Shown in pieces: positions 51,926 through 64,000 of a stretch of DNA of 64,000 nt. Position numbers and translations under genes: made by a program. The stretch comes from Plasmodium relictum. Taxonomy: Eukaryota; Apicomplexa; Aconoidasida; Haemosporida; Plasmodiidae. The notes beneath the pieces were generated by a model. It did not search any database. It was not told the DNA's origin and worked only from the letters and a program-made list of their open reading frames with translations. Within the stretch, counting starts at the first letter, position 1, and the number at the start of each line of letters is the position of its first letter. Location of the stretch: the NCBI RefSeq assembly GCF_900005765.1, contig NC_041688.1, positions 124,001 to 188,000 on the forward strand, given 5' to 3'.

Positions 51926-54522
51926 AAAAAAAATTCAATACAAAAATACACTTTATAAAAAATGAATTTTCTTCTCTAAAAAAAATTAATTTAACCCGTG
52001 ATACATTAAATAGTATTTTAAGGATTCTAAAAAAATAAAAAAATAAAAAATAAAAAAAATAATATTATTTTTTTAAGAAAATATTTTTTTTAAATTATAA
52101 AATTTAAGTATTTCAACTTTAAATTTTATTCCGCTATTTTTTTTTTTAGATGGGGCCTTTTTTGGCATGTGTATAAAATTAAAAAAAAAAATCTGCATTT
52201 ACTCTCATTTTGAAACAATCAATATTCAATAAATAAAAATAAGTTAATTTTTAAGGTTTTTCTAAGTATAATTTTTTATATATTCATATATTTTTAAAAA
52301 GAAAAAAATTTTCTTAATAAGAAAAAAGTGAAAAAAAGGAAAATTCAAAATATGGATTCTACATTTTCCTTATTCTTTCTTTTGAAATCGATCAGATGAT
52401 ACATGCACAAACTTTGATGCATACCTGAAAAAGAACCCCTTTGAACAGATGATTCTATTAATTATCAATAAAAAAAAAATTGTTGCTCATATCTTAATTA
52501 TTCATGTATTTTCTTAGAAAAAGTAAAGTATAACTTAACGCTTATAAAAATGTGTATGCAAAATTATTTGATGTATTATAATTTCTTTTTTAATTCATTA
52601 AATAAATTTTTATTATGCAATCATGGGATAAAAAATATATAATAGTATTCTTATATGTATTAATTTTACGATTATATTATTTTTATTTTTTTTTTTTTTT
52701 AAGTAATAAATTTAAAAAAATTTTACTTTATAAGGGCATTAGGAGAGTGTAATTTTAGCCACCACTTTTAATACATATACTGTTCATATTAAACAATATA
52801 AATATAATTTATTATAAATATGCTATCATTAACAAAATAATATATTTTTGTTTTATTTTTGTTTTTTTTTTTTAAAACCAAATTAAATAAATACAAAAAA
52901 AAAGAAAATTTCTTATTTCATAAGATATATCCCCTTAAAAAATGAAATATAAACATCAAAGATTTATTTTTAAAGTATCCTTCAACAAACATTCGAAATA
53001 CATCCTAAAAAATAGAGCATATATAGATCGAAACAAAATTCATCATGTATTTTTTTGCTTATCTTTTTTAATATGTAGTTATTTAAATATAATGGTAATT
53101 TTATGTTTTTTATATAAAATTTGACTTAAAAATTTTTATGTTAAGCATGATATGTAATATTTTTTAAATTTATTATAATTTTTAATTATTATAATACTAT
53201 ACAATTTGATTTTTTTCAAATTTTTTTTAAAGAAAGTAATTTTTTTTAATTTCTTTGTTTTTTATTTATTTCCTTTTGTTCCCTCTGAATTTTTCATAAT
53301 TAAAAAAAAATTTATGTATATTTTTTTTTATAATTCAAGAACTTATAAAAGTATTTTAAATTAACTATCCACAGAAAGAAGGATTTTTTGTTTTTTTTTT
53401 TTTCTTTGATATATGCCTTAAAAAAAAATACAAAAAGAACCTTTTATTACCTTTAATACATATATACTTCGTTTAAAAGAAAACAATGTAAAAAAAAGAT
53501 ACATATTATCATTATTTTTTTTAATATAAATGATGGTTGTAATATTTTGAGATTCTTATTTTTTTATTTAAGGAATAGTGAAAGTTTTCTGTTGTTGTTA
53601 AAATTAAAAGTGACAAAGCAAAAAAGATTTAATGATTTTCCTTGTAACAAAAAAAAAAAAATTTCAATTTATCATTCTATTTTAATGAATAAGAAAATAA
53701 CGTAATTAAAAAAAATGTTATTTTATAAAATATAAAAATATATAAATTTAAATATATAATAATTATATTAAAATAAAGTTCATTAAATGTTTAAAAAAAA
53801 TAAAATAAAATAAAGTTTACATTTTAAAGCACTTATGATGAATTTGTAAAATTGTAACTAATATAATAAAGAAGATTTATATATAAATGGTAATACAATT
53901 AAAAAACTTTTTTTTCTTTTTGTGCATTAATAATAAGATTATTATTCCTGTTATTTTTGTAAATAATATTTATATTAATGTATTATTTTAACATATATAG
54001 TAAAAAAATTGGATAACAGACAATATTTAAAATTTACTATTATAAGAAAAAAAAAGAGTTATTTTTATTCTTTAAATTGTAAATAATAAATATTCTATTT
54101 TTTTTTTTTTTTTTTCTTATTTCATTTCTTTATTTATTTAAAATTATCTAGTTTTGAAAAAATTTATTATTATCCACTAGGATGTTACATTAATTAAAAA
54201 TAGTATTTTTAGTATATCTATATATTAAATGAAGATTTATTGTATTTTAAGATGAATAATAATTTATTTTTATACTTATATAAATTTATTCTATATGTTT
54301 CAATGTAACTTAAATTTTTTTTATATGCTTATTAAAAAAAAATATAATTTCTCAATTTATGCAAAAACTCAAATTATTCTACTAAATTATACTTTTAATG
54401 GTATCTTTTTGTAATATAGTTATTATACTTTTTAATAACACTAGTTCTTTATTTATTTTCATTATTACTTTATTACATATACTGTATTGGATCTAATATT
54501 TTTTTATTCATTTACTCATTAA

Positions 54523-54569
<47 letters not shown>

Positions 54570-57500
54570 TCAATTAAATTATATACATTCTCTAATTGCT
54601 TTAAGATAACTATAAAAAATTTATACATGCAATGATTATACGCATGCTGGAAGAATTATTCCTTATTGCAAAAAATTCTTATTTTAATCTTTGCATCTTA
54701 TTAGATCCAAGAAAAGATATAAGAGAAAAAAAAAAAGAAAAAAGGATAACGATAAAAAAAATAACATTTCTAATATAATATTTTTATTTTTTTTTAATGT
54801 TTATTATATTAGAATATAGAATATAATGTATTAAATACTAAATTATAACGATTTCATTCTTTTCTTTTTGAAATATTCTTAATGTTTTTGATTTCGAAAT
54901 AATCTCAAATCTCAGTCTTTAGTGTACTTAACATTTATTTTAAAAGTATATAAGTATATATTTAAATAAAAAATTATACAAAGGAAAATTATAACTAATA
55001 TAATACTTTATAATAAATTGACAAAAAAGTTATCATCAGTTTATGGAAATTTATTAGATACTTTTATTTTTCAACTATAAAAGTAGTATTTTTCATATTT
55101 TTATTATATTTCATAATTTTTACTAAAATAATCTCCTTTTTTAATATTGTATTTAATAGAGATATTATATGAGGGTATTCTCCTCCTCTTCCATTAACTC
55201 CTTTTAAACACTAATTATTATAGTAAAAAAAAAATATATTCTTTTGTTATTTAAAAATATAACCCAATTTAAAACAAATAAAAAGTAACAATAAACGAAT
55301 GCTTCTGTATTATATATACATGATTTAATATTATGTTTTATATCTATAATTTTTTTTTGATTTATGTTCTTATAAAAAACATATTTGAAATGTATATAAT
55401 CAAATAAAAAAGTTAAAAATTCATTAAAAGATAAAAAACTACATAGTTCTCTTTATCTACTAATTAGCATGTTTTTTTTTTTTTTTTTGTATGTATTAAT
55501 GCATTAATTTAATAAATTATTCACTTGTAAATAAAAAAAAAATTAAGAGAAAAAATGAAAAATAAATTCACAATAAGTTGTTCCCTTTTTGGGGATTATA
55601 AAATCAAAAAATTTATTAAATGTAAAAAAGAAGTAAAAGATTAAATATAGAAAAATATATTCATTTAAACAAGCCTATTTATAAATTTCCTTAAATTTGT
55701 TTTATATATGAAAATTTAAAATACCATATTGATACTTTTTTATTATAAGAATAAAAAAAAAAAATGTACTTATTTATTTTGAAATATTGTAATATGTAAA
55801 ATTTGTATCTTCTTTTTTTATTAAAAAAAATTTATTTTAAATACTTTATGAATATTCAGAAAATGAAATTAAGTTTTTAAAAAGCAAAATTTTTATTTTT
55901 CCTTCATAAAGGAAATTAGTGTTTATAAGGATAAGTTTAAAAGTACTAATAATATAAATTAACATTTTAAGCTATTTTTATAGTCTTAATATTCTATATA
56001 TATATATGTAAAAAGAAAAAAGATAATTATATAATTACAAAATAATTTATATAAGAAATAACAGACATATATATATTATCAAAGTTTAAATTTATTTCTA
56101 AACACCACCAACATTCTTTTTCTTTATGAAGATAAAACATTATACAAATACTAGAGAAGAAAAATGATCTTGTTATTTATTATGTATTAATCAAATGTGA
56201 AAAAAAAAAAAAAATATATATATTGATTTATCTTTTCTTACATTTTAAAAATTTCTGAGTTTTTTTTTAATGATTATGTATCTTTACAAAATGTTATTAA
56301 TTTTTTTTTTTTTTTTTTGAATTCTCAATAAAAAGGGGGAAAAAAAGCAATATATATTAGTGATAAAATATATTTAAGAAAAACTTAATATTAGTTGATT
56401 TAGTTCTTTATGTTCAAATACAAATTACAGATTCTCATTAGCTTTATTTAACTTATTTTTTCTTATTTTTTAGTTATTTTAAAATATTAAAATGTTGTAT
56501 ATTTTTTTTATTTTTTAAATTTTATTCTCAAATGACATTTCACCTTTTTTTATTTCTGTAAATATTTCAACCATTTAGAAATAAGAAACACATACCTAAA
56601 ATTATTTTATCTCCTTTTAATATATCATTTTTTATCTTATGTTTTAAAAGTGTATTTATAATAATAAACTTTTTTCCTTTTTTATTGCACTTTAAAATGC
56701 CAATTATCTAGTAATTAATAGAGATAAAATTATTTGATAATATATTGCTTTTTAAATTTCCATACAATTGTTTTTTATGATATATTTTATATAGATAATC
56801 ATTTATAATTTTTTATTTCTATTATTTACAGAGCTAACCAGAGTACTTACTCTAAATGAAAGTAAAGTTTAACTTTTTTTTTCCCATTTTTTTTTTTTTT
56901 TTTTTTTTTGTATAGTAAATATCATAATTTATCTTTAACAATTAAAAATAATTTACTTAATTGATCTATGTTTCTTTTGAGATAGTTTAATTTTTAATCT
57001 TTCTCACTAAATATATAAATATTTCATGGGTATCATTTGTTGAACTAAAATTATGATAAAATTTTAATTTTTATATATTTAGAATACAAATGCTAGAAAA
57101 TATATAGGTCTATAATTTAAAGAATTAAAAAGAAGTACTTTTTTGTAATGAAAAAATTATATTTAAAAAGAAATGAAAAGGGAAATTAAAAAACAAAAAT
57201 TTATAAAAAAAACCTAGTAATATAAACTAAAAAATTCTTAATGTTTCAAATAATGTTTTTTATGCATTTCTTAAATACACACATGCTTAACACTAAGCAG
57301 TAATTATTTATTTTAATAAGAAAATTGAAATATATTATTATTATATTTTTCATTGAATATTTCTTAAAATTTCTTTATATTTCTTTTTTTTTTATTTTAT
57401 ATTCATATATATATGATTCCTCAATATATATCTTTTTTTTTTTATTCTACATATTGAAATTACAAATATTAAAATATATTTTTTAAATTAATGATTTGTA

Positions 57501-58187
57501 ATATAAAAAAAACATAAGTTTCTTTTTTTTTTGTTCATATTGAATGAAAATATATCAAGTAAATTTTGTCGAAAATTTCTTTATTTTAAAAATTAACTTA
57601 TTTTTGGACCATTTTTTTTTTTTGAAGTACCAAAAATTTAAAGGAAATATATATAAAAAAAAAAAAAAAATTGTTTCTATTCATTATAAGAACATTTAAA
57701 TATCACACATTTTACAAATTTTAACTTGTAAAAATTTATCTTATTTCAACTCTGTTTAATTTTGTTACTATTTTTTCCAGGAAATTACTTATAACCTATT
57801 TTTATTTTTAAAAGGTAATGTGTATATGCACTTATTTAATAAAAGATAGAAAAAAAAATATATATTATAATTAATTTTTGCTAATTTATAAGATATATGT
57901 TTTTATATAACTTATTTAAAAAAAAAAAAAATATAAATATAAAAATTTAAATAAATGAATATAAAAATTACTTAAATAAATTGAAAATATCAAATAAAAA
58001 AATAAATATATGTATTATCATTTATTAAAAAATATTATATATATAATGTTATATGGATTAATTTCCCTTTAAGACTACTAACAATCATTACAATATTTTT
58101 TCATTTTCTTTAAATTTCTATTTTTGTTATATTTATGTTTTTTAAAAGTAATAATTAATATTTTTAAGTAATATACTAAAATTTGTT
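51926..58187. other. Right part of the gene desert
   Basis: 6.3 kb with no gene I can support. Contents: a less AT-rich patch at 52383-52455; a 60-codon frame at 52942-53124 with a hydrophobic C-terminal half followed by a splice-donor-like ATGGTAATT; (AT)n at 54526-54565; a poly-T at 56889-56908. It carries the 3' UTR of CSTF3 near the right end. Confidence 0.55.
54526..54565. repeat. (AT)n microsatellite
   Basis: About 20 AT units within the desert. Confidence 0.9.
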
Positions 58188-59917
58188 TTAATTATTTAAC
58201 TCATTTTTAATTTGTATAATTTCTTTAACTGGTATTGGTTCGTATGGAAATTTTTTTAGTTTTGGTATTTTCAAATTTTGCAGTGACGTTATTAAATAAT
58301 CAATTGAATTATCCGATAATTTTATGCATGGATTTTCTTGAGGTAATAAACTTAAAAAATCGCTTATTATATTAGGCATATTAAAGTATTCTCTTTTTAA
58401 AATATATTCTTTTTTATCATTTTTATCTTTTTTATTGTATTTATTGTTTTTATTTATATCATCAATATATTCTATGTTATTATTTAACAAACTATCTATT
58501 TCACTGTTCTTTTTTTTTTTCTCTTTTTGCGCATATTGGTAACTTTCAAAAGGTCTATATATAGACATCATCTTTAAATCAGGTCTAATAATGTAATTAA
58601 CAGAGTCAGTTATATCTATTTTCCCCTTTTTTTTTTTTTTACTATTACTGTCATTATTTACTTTCTTTTTTTTCATGTAACTTTTTGAGTCATAAAAATT
58701 GAAAGAATCATAAGTGGAGCTAATTAATCCATTTTTGTATTCACTCATTTTTTTTTTCATATAACTATTATCAAGTTCATTTTCAACTACGTTATTATCG
58801 ATGAAATTGTTTTCATTTGCATCATTTTCATTCATAAAATTTTTATTTATATTACTTTCATTTATATCCTCATTTACTTGATCATTTATAATTAGTGTCG
58901 ATTCTTTTCCTTCTTTTCTTCTTTTTTTTCTTTCCATGCTATCACAGTAAGCTAACAATGAAAATGGATTAATACTTTTAATTTGAAAAAAAGAAAATGT
59001 CTTTTTTAAAGATGTACCAGCAAATAATTGAGAATTAATTAAATTTATTTTAAATTGTAAGCTATCAATGTCATTTTTTTTTAAGTTTTCAAGATATCCT
59101 TTACATAATATGTCAGTAATAGTATTATCATCTAATAGAGCATTTTCATTATTATCAGATATATTCGTGAAATCAAATAAAACATTTTTATTTTCCTCTA
59201 AATTATAACCTGATTCATATTTTAATTTGACTTCAAATATTTTATTCAGATTTCTTATATCACCATAAAATATTTCCAGTTGTATTAGAAAATTCCATAT
59301 TCTATCACATGATTTATTTTTATTTTTTAATAATTTTAAGTAACCTGATTCAAACAAATTGAATTCATTTTGTCCAGTTTTAGATTTTACATCTTTTTTA
59401 TCAAATGAATAATTTACTTCATATTCTTTATAAAATTTTGCATAATAATCATGAATATATTTATAAATTAAAGTTCTTATATGATTTAAGTTTCCTTTCT
59501 CTAATAAAAAATGTATGTAATAAAAAAGATATTTTTTCTTTGATGAAAATTTCTTATAACCTTCACTCATAATATATATAGCTCTTTTTTCGTTATTTAA
59601 AATTCTTCTTTCTATGTTTGCACAATAATAATATATTTCTTCTGAGCATTTTTCTTGATTCAATATTATACTTACATAATATCTCCATATAGTTTCATCA
59701 TAATTTCTTTTAATAAAGTTTAAAAAGTGTGTAAATACAAAATGCCTTCTTTTTTTCTTGTTTATATTAATATACTTTATAAAATACTTTTTTCTTTCTT
59801 CTAGCTTTTCATAATCACTTTGATAAAATTTTCTTCTTATTTCATCATCACTAGTATCTGATAAGCTTTTAGAAGGATTATTTAAAAATTTCACTTCATT
59901 TTTATCACTATTTTCGA

Positions 59918-59968
<51 letters not shown>

Positions 59969-61739
59969 TACTATTACTTTCTATCTTTTCTGTTTCATCT
60001 ATTTCTATGTTTTCTCTTTTAATCCTTTTAAATTCTCTTTGACTTTCTTCATTATTTTCATTTTGTTCTAATTTTCTTCCTTTTTTTTTCCCTTTTCCTT
60101 TTTCATTTTTATCTTTTTTTTCATTTTCATCTTCTTTTCCTTTTTCATTTTTATCTTTTTTTTCATTTTCATTTTCTTTTCCTTTCTCTTTTTTTTTTTT
60201 TTTTTTCTTTTTTAAATGACAATACGGTAACTTTTTAAATTTTTCTTTTGAATATAAAAAAGATAAAGAAAATTTCTTCTTTTTTTTTGATACTTCATTA
60301 AGCATTAGTTGATAAATATAATGAGCTTGATTTATCAAAGAATATTTTTCAAAAAAATAAGCAAAATTTAATTTTAATAGTTCATCAAATGGTAAATATA
60401 TTTCTATTGCTTCTCTCATAATTCTAATAGCATAATTAAATTTTTTATTTAATAATAAAAATTGGAAATAAGAAAACCACATATCTGCGTTAAACTGTAA
60501 GTGTATCAATGCTTGCTCATAGATATACATAATTCTTTTACAAACTAAAGATAATTTTAATTTAAGAGGATTAGATTTTTCAAAATTAATAATTTTCATC
60601 CATTTTAAATATAACAAGTTATTTTCAATTTTAGACTTTTTATTAATAGGTATTATTATTTTAAATTTCTTATCCAAATTCATTTCTTTATATAAATTAG
60701 ATAATTCTTTATATGCATTTTTTGAATTTAAGTATTGAGTATTAAATGTTGATAAGTAAATGTTTGTAGAATTATCATTACTCTTTTCAAAGGAGCAAAA
60801 GCATTTCCAAACTTTATCTAAATATTTTGTAGTATTATTAAGCCAACATTGATAAAAATTTCTTAATTTCCCATCATTTGCATAATGTTCAATATATGTT
60901 ACTTTAGAATTATTATTAGGAATGGGAGATTTAAATATTATTTGTTCTTGCTCTGAAGGTAATAATGGGGTTTCTATCCTATTCCCATTACTGTTATTTT
61001 TAAATGGATCATATAATAAATTCTGTATATTATTATTTAATAATAAATTGGTATTATGTATTTTTATTAATATATAAAGTAATTCAACCCATATATTACC
61101 TGATTTAATATCTGTTCCTACACACTTTAATGATTCAAATAAGAAACTTATGTATTCATGAATCGAAGAGGTATGATATGCAAAATATAAGAATGATAGA
61201 AATAATTTCAAATCATAAATATTTGAATCAATACATTTACGATAAATATTATATGCATTTTTATATTCTTTTTTTTTTATTTTTAATTCAGCATATTTTA
61301 TCCAATACCAAGTACACCTTGGAAAAATCAACAAAAACTGTTCATATACTTCTTCTGTTTCATATAATTCTAAAAGTTTATACCACCTATTTAAATGTAA
61401 TGGATTGCACCTTAAAAAATGTAATTCTTCTTTGTAAGAATTTATATTTGTTCTTATATCATTTGTATTCTCTATTTTTTTCTCTAAATTATTTAAATCA
61501 GCAAAATTATTATCTTCATTTACTGTTACATTTTCTTTATTGTGTTCTTCATAATTTATATTTGAGTTTACTTTATTTCCTGTTATCTCAGATACATATT
61601 CTTCTACATTAAAATTTTTATAAATTTCTTTCGTTTTTTCATCTATTTTTAAACAAGTAGAAAAAAGTTGTTTTGCTATAATTAATTCATTATTATTAAC
61701 ATCAAAATTTAAATTATTTAAATTGGAATATTTAATCAT
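58188..61739 (-). CDS. CSTF3: Cleavage stimulation factor subunit 3 (CSTF3/Rna14), HAT-repeat protein
   Basis: Scaffold of the nuclear mRNA 3'-end cleavage and polyadenylation machinery. Single exon, 1183 aa against about 717 in human; the excess is low-complexity insertion. HAT repeats start at about 106 (NPLHLNRWYKLLELYE; FPRCTWYWIKYAELKIKKKEY) and continue with NADMWFSYFQFLL (about 420), then NYDETIWRYYVS and IERRILNNEKRAIYIMSEGY after the insertions. The block IWNFLIQLEIFYGDIRNL corresponds to the family's IWxRFLxFExxxGDLxSI. YIIRPDLKMMSIYRP (about 1048-1062) matches the conserved IVRPDTKQMIPFQP near the C-terminus, which separates CSTF3 from other HAT proteins such as Prp39. Insertions include a KEKGKENENEKKD tract (about 515-560) and an Asn run (about 593-608). 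ATG 61739 fits the expected start. Confidence 0.88.
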
Positions 61740-63110
61740 ATTCTTGTCATTATTTTAAGTAGATTAACAAAAAAAAAAAGAAAAAAAGAAAAAAAAATAG
61801 AATCAGAAAAAAGAAAGAATAAAAAAAAAGAAATAAAAGATAAAAGGAAAAAAGAAAAAGGAAAAGGAAAAGGAAAAAGAAAGAAAAAAAAAAAAAAAAA
61901 AGTTAAAATTGAAATTGAAATTAAAAATTATGAAAAAAAATATACTGAAAAATAAAATGAAAAATACATATATAAAGAAATTTTAGTTTAAACAAAAGAA
62001 ACAAGAATTAAAATAATCTATATATATTTATATGGAAAACAATTTTTCAATTTTTAAAATTAAAATAATTGACAAAAAAATAAATGTCAAATAAATGCTT
62101 TTCACTTAAAAAAAAAATTTGTAAAAAATTTAGAAATAAAAAATGCAGCTATAATATTAAATTTAATGGTATAATAATATTACCAAAAAAATCAATAATG
62201 ATAAAAAGATGAATATACATATTTTATATCTAATTTGAAATAATGTAATTTCCCTTAAATATATTGTAATATTTTTAAAAAATAGAGGAAAAAAAGGAAA
62301 TCTTCAAATGACAAAAATTAAAATAAAAAATAAGTGTAAAAAGTAATGTTACAAAATGTAATATTTATATATGAACAATTTATAAAATTAGAAAATTGGA
62401 TTTTACATATTTATTTAATTATTTATTTGTATATTATTCATTTTTTTTTTTTTTTTTTTAATAAAACTTTAATAATAACATTTAAATTAATTTAAACGAA
62501 AAGAAAAAAAAAACTATCCAAATTTATGGAAAATTACTAATATGTAATACACCTATATATTTTTTATACTACATTTAATTTTTATTCGGAAGATAAAGAC
62601 AAAATTTAATATGATATCTATGAAAATATTACTAATTATTGTAATTTTTTATAATAAAATATAAGAAAAATTTTAAGAGTTATATTTCAAATATAATATA
62701 TTGGGCAAATCAGCAGCACGAAAAGAAAAACGGATATATATATATATATATAGAAAAATTAGCATTTTTATATAAAATTAAAAAAAAAAAAGAAAAAAAA
62801 ATTTATACAAAAAAACAATGTTCTCATTTATTATATTGCATTATTGTTATTATGCTAATCTATCCAATTAGTTAAAAAAAAAGTATATTAAAAAGGAAAC
62901 AATATACATCAAATGATTTCTATTTAGAAGCATAAAAAAAAAAAAATAATAAAATTATAAAATTTATTTAAAAATCTTATATTGAAAAATATAAAAAATT
63001 TATTCATATATTACAAAAAAAAACATAAGGAAAATCAAAAAAGTTATTATTTTTAATATTATATATATATAATGAAAAGTATATAATTTCTTTTTTTTTT
63101 TTTCAAATAT
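61740..63110. other. Intergenic, no gene seen
   Basis: 1.37 kb between two minus-strand genes, promoter side of CSTF3. A strongly strand-biased purine tract covers about 61768-61920 (AAAGGAAAAGGAAAAGG units near 61851-61877); this is pyrimidine-rich on the CSTF3 sense strand and close upstream of its ATG. Confidence 0.65.
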
Positions 63111-64000
63111 TTAATTAATAAAAAAATTGATATTCTTAATAGATGACTTTTGAATTTTATAATTTTTAATAACATTTAAACGAAATTCATTGTTTTTTGT
63201 TATTACGTTTCTTTGAATTTTACATGGAATACTAAATGGTAAAAAAGTTCCTGTTTGAGGTTTAAAACGAAATATAATAGTTTTAATTTGGTTATTTCCA
63301 ATATGTAATTGTATATATATTCTTCCTTTTTTGCAATCATTCAATAATTTATCTAAAACACTTTTATCATTAATGGTGTGATTAATACTAATTAAAGCAT
63401 TAATTGAGTTAACACCTTGCATAATGCCAGGTGAAATAGTAATATCTGATCCACCAATTGGATAAGCAAATAAATTTTCAAATAATAAATCATTTATATA
63501 AGTTATTTTTACATTGTTATCCATCTTAATGGAATAATTTAAAAAAATTAATGATTCTTCTTCTATAAATTTTTTAAAAATTTCGATATTTTCAGTTGAT
63601 TTCGTAAGTGAGGTTTTCTGAGGAGAAATTTTTGGTTTTTCTTTTTTTCTTTTTTTAAAATTATAACAAAATTCATCTGCAGTCAATCCTATATCATTAG
63701 ACGGATAGTAATACAGCAAAACATTACTAATTAGAGTACCCATAAATAAATTATAATAATCAAAATTAAAATTAATCATTATGTCTAGTCTTAAAATATT
63801 ACTCTCACTATTCATATATAATTCTGCACTTTTTTCATCAGATAAATAAAAATTATAATTTATAGAATTAATTAAAGATGATTTAGAAGAAATATGATTT
63901 CCTATTAAGAATCCAATGCAAAATATTACTAAGCATACTGCCAATATACTTGTTATCTGTGTAAATATATAAAACACAAAACTTTTTAAAAGGGATACAT
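63111..64000 (-). CDS. Membrane-anchored unknown protein, 5' end off the window
   Basis: The frame is open to the window edge on the minus strand. No in-frame ATG occurs after position 64000; the first start-like codon is a GTG at 63977. Either the exon continues to the right, or a 3' splice site (TTTATATATTTACACAG, ending about 63957) begins this exon. Visible product: a TM segment (ITSILAVCLVIFCIGFLIG), then about 265 residues likely outside the membrane, with beta-type alternation (ILRLDIMINFNFDYYNLFMG, KKGRIYIQLHIG). The layout of one TM plus a LEA2-like beta domain is only suggestive; I would not name a family. A basic insert (KKRKKEKPK) interrupts it. Confidence 0.6.
   Translation of the reverse strand, partial: VSLLKSFVFYIFTQITSILAVCLVIFCIGFLIGNHISSKSSLINSINYNFYLSDEKSAELYMNSESNILRLDIMINFNFDYYNLFMGTLISNVLLYYYPSNDIGLTADEFCYNFKKRKKEKPKISPQKTSLTKSTENIEIFKKFIEEESLIFLNYSIKMDNNVKITYINDLLFENLFAYPIGGSDITISPGIMQGVNSINALISINHTINDKSVLDKLLNDCKKGRIYIQLHIGNNQIKTIIFRFKPQTGTFLPFSIPCKIQRNVITKNNEFRLNVIKNYKIQKSSIKNINFFIN

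Noticed and set aside
43840-58187. Centromere
   Set aside because: Plasmodium centromeres are compact, about 97% AT cores. This region is mixed, transposon-derived and gapped, and the syntenic P. falciparum interval, as I remember it, is away from the centromere.
61130-61612. 160-aa plus-strand frame opposite CSTF3
   Set aside because: Antisense shadow of a well-supported gene; Leu/His/Tyr-rich as expected for such shadows in AT-rich DNA.

Overview
This is a very AT-rich nuclear chromosome fragment with homopolymer tracts everywhere, short T-rich introns with GTAA-type donors, and asparagine- and lysine-rich insertions in otherwise conserved proteins. That is the signature of a Plasmodium genome. 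The gene order (eIF3E, AP-1 beta, UMP1, DDX41, POLD3, HIP, MetAP1, USP14, UBC13, MCM3) matches, from memory, one arm of P. falciparum chromosome 5. A decayed Ty3/gypsy retrotransposon lies in the right half. Such elements are reported from the bird malaria parasites (P. gallinaceum, P. relictum) and not from the well-studied mammalian species, so an avian Plasmodium is the best guess. This is inference, not proof.

Layout. 1-44 kb is a dense housekeeping block. It holds: the 3' end of an unknown gene; eIF3E (2 exons); AP-1/2 beta adaptin; the proteasome assembly factor UMP1; DDX41 (minus); tRNA-Leu(UAA) and tRNA-Glu(UUC, minus); an 11-exon POLD3 ending in a PCNA-binding motif; the Hsp70 co-chaperone HIP (minus, with a 16-nt first exon); a small two-TM protein (minus); type 1 methionine aminopeptidase (3 exons); USP14/Ubp6 (2 exons); UBC13 (4 exons); MCM3; a p24-family cargo receptor (minus, 4 exons); an unknown basic protein; and a DUF760 protein with a leader that looks apicoplast-directed. 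43.8-58.2 kb is a 14-kb gene desert. It contains the degraded Ty3/gypsy pol (about 45.9-48.8 kb, minus), a 72-bp satellite (48.8-50.0 kb), a 300-N assembly gap, a 90-T run, a 230-bp tandem duplication and a 44-bp tandem repeat. 58.2-64 kb has CSTF3/Rna14 (minus) and the 3' part of a membrane-anchored unknown (minus) running off the edge.

Functional themes are ubiquitin/proteasome (UMP1, USP14, UBC13), DNA replication (MCM3, POLD3), RNA processing (DDX41, CSTF3), translation (eIF3E, two tRNAs, MetAP1), and vesicle traffic (AP-1 beta, p24). There is no operon logic; these are separate eukaryotic genes. Exon joins were inferred by reading GT/AG sites, phases and homology by eye, and need transcript support. 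The most unusual part of the window is the retrotransposon/satellite desert; I do not see a convincing new defence or metabolic system.
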